Part shown: one piece after another, positions 38,875 to 64,000 of the stretch
Numbering within the stretch: position 1 is the stretch's first letter
Layout: the number at the start of each line of letters is the position of its first letter
Source of the DNA: Pholis gunnellus
Taxonomy: Eukaryota; Chordata; Actinopteri; Perciformes; Pholidae
Direction of reading: 5' to 3'
Assembly: GCA_910591455.2 (NCBI GenBank)
Contig: OU342822.1
Location: 14,914,654-14,978,653 of the forward strand
DNA length: 64,000 bases
Made by a program: the position numbers and the translations under genes
Notes under the pieces: generated by a model
What the model saw: only the letters and a program-made list of their open reading frames with translations
Databases searched by the model: none
What the model was told of the DNA's origin: nothing

Positions 38875-39936
38875 TGACCAAATGCCTCAAGCAATCAATA
38901 ACCTATGTCATGCAGTTTCACTAAATATAAAGAGTAACATAGCACCTGGCTGAAAGTATGTTGCACCAGAAACCACAATTAACAGTGATCGGGCCATTCA
39001 ACACACCCTGACGTACACTTCTACATCACTGTATTAGAGAGAAGGGACTACTGAAAATGTAATTTTTTGAATAACATACATGACACTTGTTTAAACGGGC
39101 AACACTTATTTTCATACTTATTCCTGAAGAGATTTTAGTTTTTCTGCGAGATTCTGCAAATCACAAAGATAAGGTCCACTGTACTGTGGGAAGATACTGA
39201 TTACATTGTCTTTGTATTGGTTGAAAAATTGCTTTATTTGTTGTATGTGATCTGATCAATACATTTGCATTCCTTACAACACTTGCACCTTTTCATTTGG
39301 CAGAGTTTTGTATTGATTACACCCTGCAGATTAGGGAGCAAATGGGATTCAAGTTGACCAAAGCAGCAGCCAAGATACAATATACACCATCAAATACAGA
39401 AAGGAATTCCTAACGTGTGTAAATTCTTTACATCACAATCATCAGTAATTATTTTAACACATTATTCACAATGTCGAAGCAGCAAAAATTTAATTCAGCC
39501 ATCATAAATTTGATCATTTACATCTCTGCTTTTCCTGTCTAAATGTCCAAAATGAAAAAGCCCTGTGTAGTGGTATAAAAGGTACCTCTGAAATGTGGTG
39601 GAGTTGAAGTACAAAGTAACCCAAACTGGAAATACTTGAGTCAACAACTATCTCTAAATGTGCTTCAGTACAGTAATTGAGTAAATGTAATTAGTTACTT
39701 TCGACCACTGGCGGTAGTGCGCGTGTGTTTTTGCTTTCACAATTAGCACAGGCAGGCTCTACAACTGAAATGGTATGTCACACAAGTGGGTGTGTCCATG
39801 CAGGCAGGTGAGTCGTGTCCAAACCTGCTCACCTTGTCTGCTGTTGCATCAAACCAGCTCCACATACCTGCATTCAGGACACTAGAACAGTCTGTCTTCC
39901 TGCATTTTCTTTGTTGTTCTTGGTAAAATAGCAGAT

Positions 39937-41483
39937 ATGTCGCTCAAAGTGTATTACACCAGCGTGAGCAGTTCCAAAGAGGTACGCAATCTTACTTGCT
40001 TCATTCTTTTACTTGTTTTATTATAATACATTGGCTTATTAGTAACATTTGACAAAAGGCGTAAGGCATTGTGAATTCCGTATATCATACTTCACATGTA
40101 CAGTTTGTTTCTGTAGACAAACTGCTCAATGTTGACCGTGTATGTAACTGATGAAAGACTGTCCTTTCCAGATTAAGAAATGGCAGCAACAAATCTTCGA
40201 CGTCCTGGACAGCAAGAAGATCCGCTACGAAGCTGTGGACATTGCTCAGGATGCTTCAATGAAGGATTTAATGAGGGATTTGGCAGGGAACCCGACTGCA
40301 CTGCCCCCTCAGATATGCAATGGAAAAAACTACTGTGGGGTAAGTCTCACACAATAACCTGCAAATGTATAATACGACATTTTGACAAAAACACTTTCTC
40401 AAAAGTAATGGAATGTTAATAAAATGTCAATCATTTACGCACTTGCTGCATTTAGAAAGAGGAAAAAATACTTTGGTAGTCTAGGGAGTAGGCACAGCAA
40501 TTAAATAAATATTTACAGTGTAGTTTATATTCACATACACGCAGGTATGTTGGTACACACCCTATAATAACTCCCTAAAGACACACACCCACACTTCAGG
40601 TTGCTCCTGGAAGGTTCTGAGTTATTTCATCATTCCATTCAGCGTTTGTCATGACAGAAAAGCTGCTCTGGCTTTGGGAGTGCAACTTTGATCCTTACAG
40701 GTTTCAAAAAAAAAAAATTAAAGGTACAGTTGGTAATCTTACCAAGAGCATGCTAAATCAAAAAAAATCATCCCACCGAAAAACCCAGCCCAGTGTTGCC
40801 AACTCTTTTACGATGAAAACAGGTAGCAGCACCAGCTCCAGAAGTTGCTAAATATAGTAAGAAGGTCGCCAAGTCACAACACTGGCAGCCCGTCCCTTCA
40901 GCCTTCTTTCAGAGCCACTCACCGATCATAATCAGTATGAACCTATACATATCATAATGAACCTAAACAACATGGCTATAGTTCGTACTCACAGCTTGTG
41001 GAAAACTCCGGTGACAAGAAAAAGTTTTCGGGCAGAATACACGAAAGCAGGCAGGCTTATTACAGTCCTGCGACAGCCACAGATACCAGATTTATTTTCT
41101 TTTTCAGATTATTTGATTCATTGATTGCTGTCTGGATGTAATTAGAATTTCATCAAAAACATTAAAACATTAGAAGATTTCCAACCCTGCCTTTAAGTGC
41201 AAAGTACTATATAGTTACGATTATAACGTGATCATTTTTAGTTACGTTCTTTAGTTAGAGGAGTATATAACATGTACGGCATACACTCTCTACAGTATTA
41301 ATAAATATATTAAAAATAGTTTGAAAAATGTGTATGATATCTGCTACTATTTCTCTGTCTCTCTATCCACCCTCACCCACAAATCTCTGACCCCCGACAC
41401 CCTTTATTTCTTTCTTTTAGGACTACAACGCATTTTATAATGCAATCGAGGACGAAGCAATAGAGAAATTCCTCAAGCTCTAA
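39937..41483 (+). CDS. sh3bgrl3: SH3BGRL3-like thioredoxin-fold protein
   Basis: Three coding exons, 39937-39981, 40172-40339 and 41421-41483 (TAA stop), give 91 residues; the family member SH3BGRL3 is usually about 93. The protein starts MSLKVYYTSVSSSKE. It carries VDIAQDASMKDLMRDLAGNP, then PPQICNGKNYCG and DYNAFYNAIED, and ends EKFLKL, matching SH3BGRL3 rather than SH3BGRL or SH3BGRL2. SH3BGRL3 is a small cytosolic glutaredoxin-like protein without an active CXXC centre. Intron positions (after codon 15 and after YCG) are the same as in sh3bgrl2 at 1301-6930, which shows common descent. The symbol is tentative, since fishes may carry several SH3BGRL3 paralogues. Confidence 0.88.
40730..41190. 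repeat. Probable interspersed repeat in intron 2 of the SH3BGRL3-like gene
   Basis: The phrases aaaggtacagttggtaatct and cagtgttgccaactctttt resemble a frequent fish intergenic repeat. The boundaries are uncertain and there is no coding content. Confidence 0.35.
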
Positions 41484-41511
41484 AAGGAACGGGGACCTGC
41501 TATGAGACAAC

Positions 41512-41517
41512 AATAAA
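41512..41517 (+). terminator. Poly(A) signal of the SH3BGRL3-like gene
   Basis: AATAAA lies 29 bases past the stop codon, implying a very short 3' UTR. Confidence 0.6.
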
Positions 41518-42159
41518 TATACACTCTATAAACATTTCTGTTTCCTTTCGTTTTATTATGATAGATGCCTCATTCACATTTGATGGATAATACCCCAATT
41601 TAGGGAATTTATTTGTTTTACAGAGAAGTGGAAGGGCTTCCCTTCTTTTCTTCAATTCTTAAGTAAAACGCTGCCTGATGCACTCATTAACATGAGTATT
41701 GTCATGTCTTATTTTTGTAAAAGGCTAGTACAAGTGGTATATCTGCAGATTGTCAAGTGAGCTGCATAATCTGGCTTTATGGAAACACAATAATGTACAC
41801 ATAATGTGATGTATAATGTAATATTGTGGCCGGCTAGGGGTTTTCCCATAGAAACAATTCCCTCAACAATTCAAAGTGTTCAGTTCAACTGGGTTTTTTT
41901 TATTAACGAATCAGATCAGAGCATCAGCACAGCAACATATAAGATATATATATATATATATAAATATAAAAATAATCCTTTATTAGTAGAATTTACAGGA
42001 TTACAGCAGTATATATTATAGTGCAAACAAGATATAGTAAAAACACAAGATCAACACAAGTATTATAACGAAGTAAAGAAGTAATAAACAGTAAATAATA
42101 TTAAGTAAAAAAATCCACAATAACTCAAATATAACTGAAAATATGATATAGACAGACAG

Positions 42160-42555
42160 AATATTTTTTTTATTGCATGGTGTATTTATATTGCACAGAT
42201 TTTTGTGTGTTGTGTTGTGTGGTTTACTGTGAGCACAGCTGGTTGTGCAGCCTGACAGCGGCAGGAAGGAAGGACCTGCGGTACCTCTCCTTCACACACC
42301 GGGGGTGAATCAGCCGGTGGCTTAAGGAGCCACACAGAGCTGCCAGGCCGTCCCGCATGGGGTGGGAGGTGTTGTCCATCAGGGATGATAGCTTATCAAT
42401 CATTCTCCTGTCTCCCACCACTTCCACCATATCCAGTGGACACCCAAGCACACTGCTGGCCTTCTTGACAAGTTTGTTAAGTCTCTTCCTATCGGCTGTC
42501 GAGATGCTGCTGCCCCAGCAGACCATAGTGTCACCAAAACTACACACAACCACAC
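42160..42555 (-). pseudogene. 5'-truncated LINE: C-terminal reverse-transcriptase ORF fragment
   Basis: The - strand frame at 42224-42553 has LNKLVKKASSVLG, then MDNTSHPMRDGLAAL and VKERYRRSFLPAAVRLHNQL, the C-terminal region after the reverse-transcriptase domain in many fish non-LTR retrotransposons. Everything upstream of it is missing. An AT-rich 3' tail follows toward 42160. The short coding piece is open, but the element is dead because of truncation. Confidence 0.8.
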
Positions 42556-42769
42556 TTAAAGGTTACAGGTCTAACCATAGTTACCTCTAATAGTGACCGA
42601 AGTAACCACAAAGTACTTGTATGTGTGAACTAACAAAATGCAAAACTCAACGGTATGCTGAGTAAACAGAGATTGTAAGCTGCTTAGCGAACTTACTGTA
42701 AATATTTTTAAAAAAGCCCCCTTGCAAGACTTTATATAAACTACACAGAGTGTATAGGAACCTTACTGT

Positions 42770-43310
42770 CCTCAATCTGTCTGTGATGAACTTCCTTCGA
42801 TATGTCATCTGTCTGTCTGTCTTGAATTTGCCGGTCGACCCTCATCTACCTGCATGCATGTCTTTTATTGTTGTTTAGCTGTGTCTGACTGATTTATATA
42901 TTTCACATACTCTGCATGCTTTGATGTTTTGTGCCTCTGACATGGATGCTTATTAGTGTCTAACAATGCAGCATAATATTGTCTTTAGTCCATGTTTCTA
43001 TTTTGACATAGTTATCCCTCATTTTACTTGCTTTGTGTGTGTTGAATTTGAGAGCCTCTGTGTAGCATGTCTTGTAGTACTTGACAAGGTAGTAAAGTCT
43101 CTTGAATGATGACTTAAATTAATATTCTCACTTCTTTCATTGTTTGTGCAAGCTTTGTAAAGGGTCAATATTGTATAACCTTGTAAATGTTATCTTATAT
43201 TCTGTTTTTAGGTTTACTTTGTAACATCTGCCTTGGGACTACAGATGAAAAATAGCCTCTTGGCTAACTGTTTTTATTAATGTGCGCTGTCCCTTATCAA
43301 ATAAAGCAAT
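42770..43310 (+). repeat. Possible LINE 3' UTR relic
   Basis: The end of this stretch (ccttgggactacagatgaaa at about 43231, later tcaaataaagcaatacg) resembles a recurring 3' tail of fish non-LTR elements. No coding part is visible. Confidence 0.35.
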
Positions 43311-43606
43311 ACGAAAAAGGCTTGAAATGTACATTAATGGAGTGAAAAGTTAATACGGGTAACTCTATTCAGGGACTCAATATTGGAGAGTATCCTACTT
43401 GTTTCAGTTGGAAAAGAAAACAAGAATAAAAAACAAATTATAACCATTTATTATCATATTGCATACTTTGCGTATATTCATTCATTTAGTTATGTATTAA
43501 TGTTTTATCTATTTGTTTTCAGCTGAGCGTTGAAACTACAACAGGCAGCACATTGGACACCATTGCACAGACGGGGGCCTGGTGAACTTAAAGCAATGTC
43601 GCGCGG

Positions 43607-43647
43607 ATATGACGTCCTCTTTAACCGCTACCCGAGAGGAAGACAGG
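43607..43647 (+). promoter_or_regulatory. rps12: rps12 core promoter and 5' TOP non-coding exon 1
   Basis: A CRE-like tgacgtc at 43610-43616 overlaps a pyrimidine start CCTCTTT at 43616-43622, the 5' TOP signature of ribosomal protein mRNAs. The proposed non-coding exon 1 is 43616-43647, with a donor at gtgtgt. A 5' TOP would place the mRNA under growth-dependent translation control. The exact start is inferred. Confidence 0.55.
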
Positions 43648-43804
43648 GTGTGTTTCTTCGACTGCCGGCACAATCTAGAAGATTAATCAAACATCTCAAT
43701 ATATAACTTCATCACAGTGAGCTGTTTGTGACGAATAATAACTCTCCTTTCATTTCCGTTCTTTATTGCAGAACTTTAAGTACACCATCCATCATTAATC
43801 AACA

Positions 43805-46538
43805 ATGGCCGAGGAAGGGTGAGCATGACGCTTTTTATATTGTTGCTAACGTTAGCCAACAATGAGGGTTTTCTAACTATAAAAACGGCGCTGACTTTCT
43901 GTGGAAAATGGAAGTGGTGGTGTTAGTGATGCTGTAATTTTAAAGTATTTTGGGAAACGTTACTTGGTGCTGACGGTGACTGGTGCGGTGATCACGGTTA
44001 GGTGTAGCCTGTTGATTTGCTAAAGCTAACCGACTAGCTTCGCACAGTTGCATGTTAACGGAGAAAGGGACCGCTTCATAGCTCCGCGTGGCATGTTATT
44101 ACGGTTACAGCAGTCAAGCATACAGTGTAGGGATGGTTTAACGTTCGTGTGCTTGCTCTGCTAAGTCAAGTAACTTCACTACGTGCCGAAAAGTCCGTGG
44201 TTGTAGCGACGTTAAGATGCTACGTGAATTGTACTAAACTGATTCCCAATTTGCAGCAATCTGAATTTAAAAGTAGCTGAAAGAGCTCAAAGCACTTCAA
44301 TTGAAGAGCATACGCAATATTTAATGAAACCAGATAATAGAAAAAATTTAAATAAGCATTCCATCTTTACTGAGGCATACACCTGGATTTTAGGTGAGCT
44401 CCCTGGCGCTTGAATGATGACTTAACTTTCTTTTGTCGGATACCCCTTCTCTCTACAATGAGTGAGATCCTCTCTCTGACAATGCCGGGAAGCTCTGCTG
44501 GAATCCACTAATTTGCCATATCCATATCGGTGAAGTTTCAACTTCTTCCCCCTTGTCCGCCTGTTTTTGATAGCGGCGTCGCTGCAGCTGGAGGTGTGAT
44601 GGATGTCAACACTGCTCTCCCTGAAGTACTCAAGACCGCACTCATCCACGATGGCCTCGCCCGTGGTATCCGTGAGGCTGCCAAGGCCCTGGACAAGTAA
44701 GTTTAATTATTTTATGTCATCAATGTTTGGTTTTGTCCTCAGTGGGTATCTAATTGATGATATCTTGGCTCCCTCTACTGAACTCTTCGTGTGGAAGCTT
44801 GCCAATGTTACCCCGCTTTGTGCGACGCGCAAATGGGTGTATAAGCCCCTACTGCAATTATTTGATGGTTTTGTTTTCTTTTGCAGGCGTCAAGCCCATC
44901 TCTGCGCCCTTGCAGGCAACTGTGATGAGCCCACATATGTGAAGCTGGTGGAAGCCCTCTGTGCTGAGCATCAGATCAACCTGATAAAGGTACTGCGCTT
45001 GCTCCCCCGCACCAAATTCACATGTTAAAATGAAAAGCCCGAGGTCATGAAGTAATGTTATAAAGCAAGACTTCAGACACTGAAATTTGAGTTGGAAGTT
45101 TGCACGATGTGTCAAGATTGCCACTGCTTCCCAATTTCTGTATGAGATACTATGTGAATGCAAATGTGACTACACTTCAGTGAACATTAGTCACGTGTGA
45201 CACAAGTTTAAAAATGCTGTCGTCACTTCTATTCAGGTGGACGATAACAAGAAGCTCGGCGAGTGGGTCGGTCTGTGCAAGATCGACCGAGAGGGCAAAC
45301 CTCGCAAGGTTGTGGGCTGCAGCTGTGTCGTGGTCAAGGTAAATGATGCTCTGGGACTTTATATTCGGCCTGCTTTCAAGCCAGAAACCCAATGGAATTG
45401 ACGTAACTCCCTACATATTGCTGTTAAGTAGATGCATTGAGACTCGACGAGATCTGCCAGTCAAGTGCAGGTGCTGTGCCTCGTGCCATGCAGCTGTTGT
45501 TGATGATAACGTTTGGCTAGATGACTGCCAGGGTACGAGCCCCGTCGTCTACCTGTGATGTCTGGGGTCCCTAAGAATGGCTACAAATAGTAACATGTGA
45601 CCGAGCACCATGAGTGACGGGTCATCGCTGTAATTCTTTTAAACTCAGCTGTGGGAGCTGTATGTGTCCAAATCAAAATACCTCTGTTTTGATCTCTAGT
45701 TTCCAAAGATATTATTAGTTCTGTATTTTGTGGAAATGTGTAAGATGATGCACAAGACAACTAGAATATTTCCACGTAACATGTTTATAATGGCTTCAAA
45801 ACAAGCGGATACATAGACTGTGTCAAAAGTGTTGCTCTACTTGGTGTCATTTAGTGCGGAGCCTGAAAGATGTTTTTTAGGCCGGATATTTGAGCATTAA
45901 TACAAACTTATAATGGATGTACCTTTTTAAGAAAATAAGATTTGGTTTGCAAACATGTATCGTATGTATTAGAAAAACTATTATATATCTGAAATTACAC
46001 CTGTCACTCCGTTTTGGTGGACACACTTTTGAGGAGGCAGTTTCTAAATCAAAGTTTCCTGTAGAGGTTTTTACTTCTGGTAGCGAGTGGCTCCACAGTT
46101 TTCAGTCTCGTGCACCCAAGGGCCACTGAATAGTAGCGTTAAAAGTGCCAACCTATGCCGCAATGTAAATAATGCTGTATTTGAAATGCTTGAGTTGGCT
46201 TGAATGCACTAGAACTACGTCTTTAGACCTCAACGATGCTCAGTGTGTTTTTAGTGAGGAACTCAATGTAAACGCTTTAGTTTACAAGAATACACATGGC
46301 CTCCTTTTTAACATTGTTTTTAGATGATCTCAACCAAACAGTTGGCATGTCTTTGCTGATATTTTGGTTGACATACACTTGACACAGATGTGACTTAGCT
46401 TAACTGGCCAGTAAAATCACCAGGGCTGTAATTTGATGCTTAGTTGCTCATCTCAAACTATCTTTCTGTCTACAGGACTATGGCAAGGAGTCTCAAGCAA
46501 AGGATGTGATTGAGGAATACTTCAAAGGCAAGAAATAA
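43805..46538 (+). CDS. rps12: 40S ribosomal protein S12 (eS12)
   Basis: Coding exons are 43805-43818, 44574-44696, 44887-44989, 45237-45338 and 46476-46538 (TAA). Exon 2 of the gene begins at 43772, so the ATG sits in the second exon, as in other vertebrates. The product is 134 residues; vertebrate S12 is about 132. Conserved segments include [76 protein letters not shown] and the end EYFKGKK. The protein is a component of the 40S small ribosomal subunit. The extra length comes from the acceptor at 44573, which gives MAEEGGVAAAGG instead of the usual MAEEGIAAGG-type start. The gene is convergent with eya4, about 1.2 kb between stop codons. Confidence 0.96.
46260..46386 (+). ncRNA. H/ACA box snoRNA candidate in rps12 last intron
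   Basis: The segment has the full hairpin-hinge-hairpin-tail layout. Hairpin 1 is closed by CAATGT (46264-46269) with ACATTG (46311-46316). An H box AGATGA (46322-46327) fits ANANNA. Hairpin 2 is closed by TCAACCAAA (46330-46338) with TTTGGTTGA (46373-46381). An ACA box at 46381-46383 lies three bases before the predicted 3' end. Human RPS12 introns host SNORA33 and two C/D snoRNAs, so this is probably the SNORA33 counterpart, but I did not align it. Confidence 0.65.
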
Positions 46539-46544
46539 AATGTC

Positions 46545-46550
46545 AATAAA
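46545..46550 (+). terminator. rps12: rps12 poly(A) signal
   Basis: AATAAA starts six bases after the stop codon. This extremely short 3' UTR is usual for ribosomal protein genes. Confidence 0.85.
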
Positions 46551-46899
46551 AAGTGGAAATGATCACAGTTGTCTGAAGTGTTCTCTTTCCCCCCCTTTGG
46601 ATATTTAAATGACCACCACTAAGTCAGCTACAATAAAACGTACTGTACATCTGAACTAATAATGTGAACGCTGCACAGTTCATGGTGGTAAACGATAACC
46701 TCAGCAAGAACAAGTGCCACTGGGATTATTTGAGCTCAAATTGTGGGGTGTTAATGATCTTTACACCATGATTATGAAAATCTGTCTGGGTATTTCCTAT
46801 ATATAAAATGTGCTATACAGGAGACGAGGCATTTTCAGTAATGTGCTGCACTACATTCATTTATTTTTAGGTGTAATCTGAAGTTTGATCAGTTTAAAC

Positions 46900-47739
46900 A
46901 TTTCATTAGGGAAGACAAGATGCATAGGTCATTTGGATAAGTTCTCCTTTATATCTACATACAGACATTTCTGAATAAAGAAAAGACATTCAAACACATT
47001 AAGGCACAACACATCATGACGCACATCCTCAATCCCCCCCCCGCCCAAACAATTACAAAAATTCAGAGGAAGAAAAACAAAGACCCCAAACATTGAATTT
47101 CTTTGACAAAAAAACATACCACTGTCCCTTAAGTTTATTGTAAATAATTTACACAAGTTTCTGATGCAGACTGTGTTGTGATGATTATATCACCAGGAAG
47201 AAAACACTTACAAAAAAAAAGCAGCTGTTATTCCCGCACACATAATGGCTGTACAGAAAAGCCCGTGTTGTTTGAAGATAGTTCGTCCGAGGTGACCAAC
47301 AACAGGCCCGATACTAGTCTGTGTGCACCAGAACAAACCAAACACCAAGGTGCCCAGGAAATCTCTTCTCCCAGGCCAAGGGAAGTCTTAAGCCTGAACA
47401 GGCTTTCAGTCAGCTAGCTGCAAGGACGGTAGATATTGGGGGGGGGGGGGGGAGGAGGAGGATGGGGGTCGGGGTGGGGTGGGGTTCACAGCGGTCTGTT
47501 CCCAGCATTGCAACCTCGGGGGGGGCGGGGGGGCTGAGCTTGGTACTGGAGTCGTCTTTCAACCCCACTGTTCTTTTCTCGACCACCGTTGCTTCTTAAG
47601 ACCGTTCAGAGTTTTGTCAGAGACCAAAAAAAAAAATCACAAAAACAGATGCAGTGTATTCGTTCTTAAATAGTTGTACAAAAGAAGGGGGCTGACCACG
47701 TCTGCGGTAACATTGCATGAGTCCATATTGCTTTCAGAG
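46900..47739 (-). other. eya4: eya4 3' UTR region
   Basis: Sequence between the eya4 stop and rps12. A - strand AATAAA is present at 47134-47139 and could end the transcript. G-rich tracts at 47439-47453 and 47518-47531 read as C-rich in the transcript. No other gene is visible. Confidence 0.5.
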
Positions 47740-63546
<15,807 letters not shown>

Positions 63547-63870
63547 CTACAGGGAGGGAGGGGGAGGAGGGGGAGGAAAGGAACAAAGATGAACTGCGAT
63601 TTTTGAATGAATAGCAGAACAACAGCAATATGCTCTCACAGCTGGGAGAATCTCCCACCTCTATATATTACGTTGAGATCTCACTGAACACATTCAATGA
63701 CATACTGCATATCCACACAGGAACCACACACACGCACACACACACACATACACACACGCGCGCGCGCACACACGTGTCATAAACTCCATGCTTCTCCGTA
63801 CCAGTTAGCTTACATGAGCATGTGTTCAGAGGCGCTAGACATTGTCTGCGGGCCTGCTGGCTCTTTTATG

Positions 63871-63916
<46 letters not shown>

Positions 63917-64000
63917 ACTTCTGGGCTCCAATACAAACCCACAGCCTGCCAGCATGCTTTAGTTTTACAATGTGTTCCACATGCATGACTGGAACCAGCA

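Larger units (their letters stand above)
23811..39423 (+). repeat. Tandem duplication unit 2
   Basis: This is the second head-to-tail unit, matching about 9507-23668. It is longer because of several insertions absent from unit 1: 24088-24406 (LINE tail), about 24458-25900 (long fish repeat), 29406-30970 (LTR-element fragment), 32777-32999 (SINE), about 33210-33540 (unknown) and 37198-38421 (hAT-like). It lacks about 235 bases after the first SRCR exon that copy 1 has. Confidence 0.85.

Noticed and set aside
44422..44649. Minus-strand open frame over rps12 exon 3
   Set aside because: It is the reverse shadow of a well-supported rps12 coding exon.
44755..44830. C/D snoRNA candidate with TGATGA at 44755 in rps12 intron 3
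   Set aside because: CTGA at 44778 is too close to serve as the terminal D box and no terminal stem was found.
45499..45600. C/D snoRNA candidate with TGATGA at 45501 in rps12 intron 5
   Set aside because: A C-box match and a C'-like tgtgatg are present, but I found no CTGA D box at suitable distance or flanking stem, so it is not called. Human RPS12 does host two C/D snoRNAs, so a model search would be worthwhile.
47321..47673. Glycine-rich open frames near 47.3-47.7 kb
   Set aside because: They come from G runs in the antisense of the eya4 3' UTR and have no coding support.

Overview
The window is vertebrate nuclear DNA from a ray-finned fish. Genes are split by long AT-rich introns with GT-AG borders, microsatellites are abundant, and fish-type transposon relics are common, including a tRNA-headed SINE with the tail usual in spiny-rayed fishes. 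I read exons by joining conserved protein segments across splice sites. Family assignments come from remembered protein families, not from a search.

Layout from left to right: (1) sh3bgrl2 on the + strand, four coding exons, 1301-6930. (2) Intergenic DNA to about 11.4 kb. (3) Two head-to-tail copies of a scavenger-receptor gene on the + strand. Copy 1 spans 11485-22935 (15 coding exons, about 1157 residues: signal peptide, 8 SRCR domains, 2 Ig-like domains, one membrane helix, short tail). Copy 2 spans 26794-38874 (16 coding exons, about 1255 residues, with one extra SRCR domain). The duplicated unit runs from about 9.5 to 23.67 kb and again from about 23.81 to 39.42 kb, so introns and part of the 5' flank were copied too. 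Each copy later gained its own insertions: a LINE tail, an LTR-element fragment, a SINE and a hAT-like transposon in copy 2, and other repeats in copy 1. (4) A small SH3BGRL3-like gene on the + strand, 39937-41483. (5) A truncated LINE near 42.2-42.6 kb. (6) rps12 on the + strand, 43616-46538, with a strong H/ACA snoRNA candidate in its last intron. (7) The 3' part of eya4 on the - strand, from its stop codon at 47740 past the right edge, 17 exon positions including a mutually exclusive pair.

RPS12 and EYA4 are also neighbours on human 6q23.2, and SH3BGRL2 is on human 6q, so the framework is old vertebrate linkage. The receptor pair sits between two SH3BGRL-family genes. It is the fast-changing accessory part of the window: differences between the copies are mostly amino-acid replacing, one SRCR domain has lost a matched cysteine pair, and domain number differs between copies. 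This is the behaviour expected of cell-surface pattern-recognition receptors, although ligand and cell type cannot be read from sequence.
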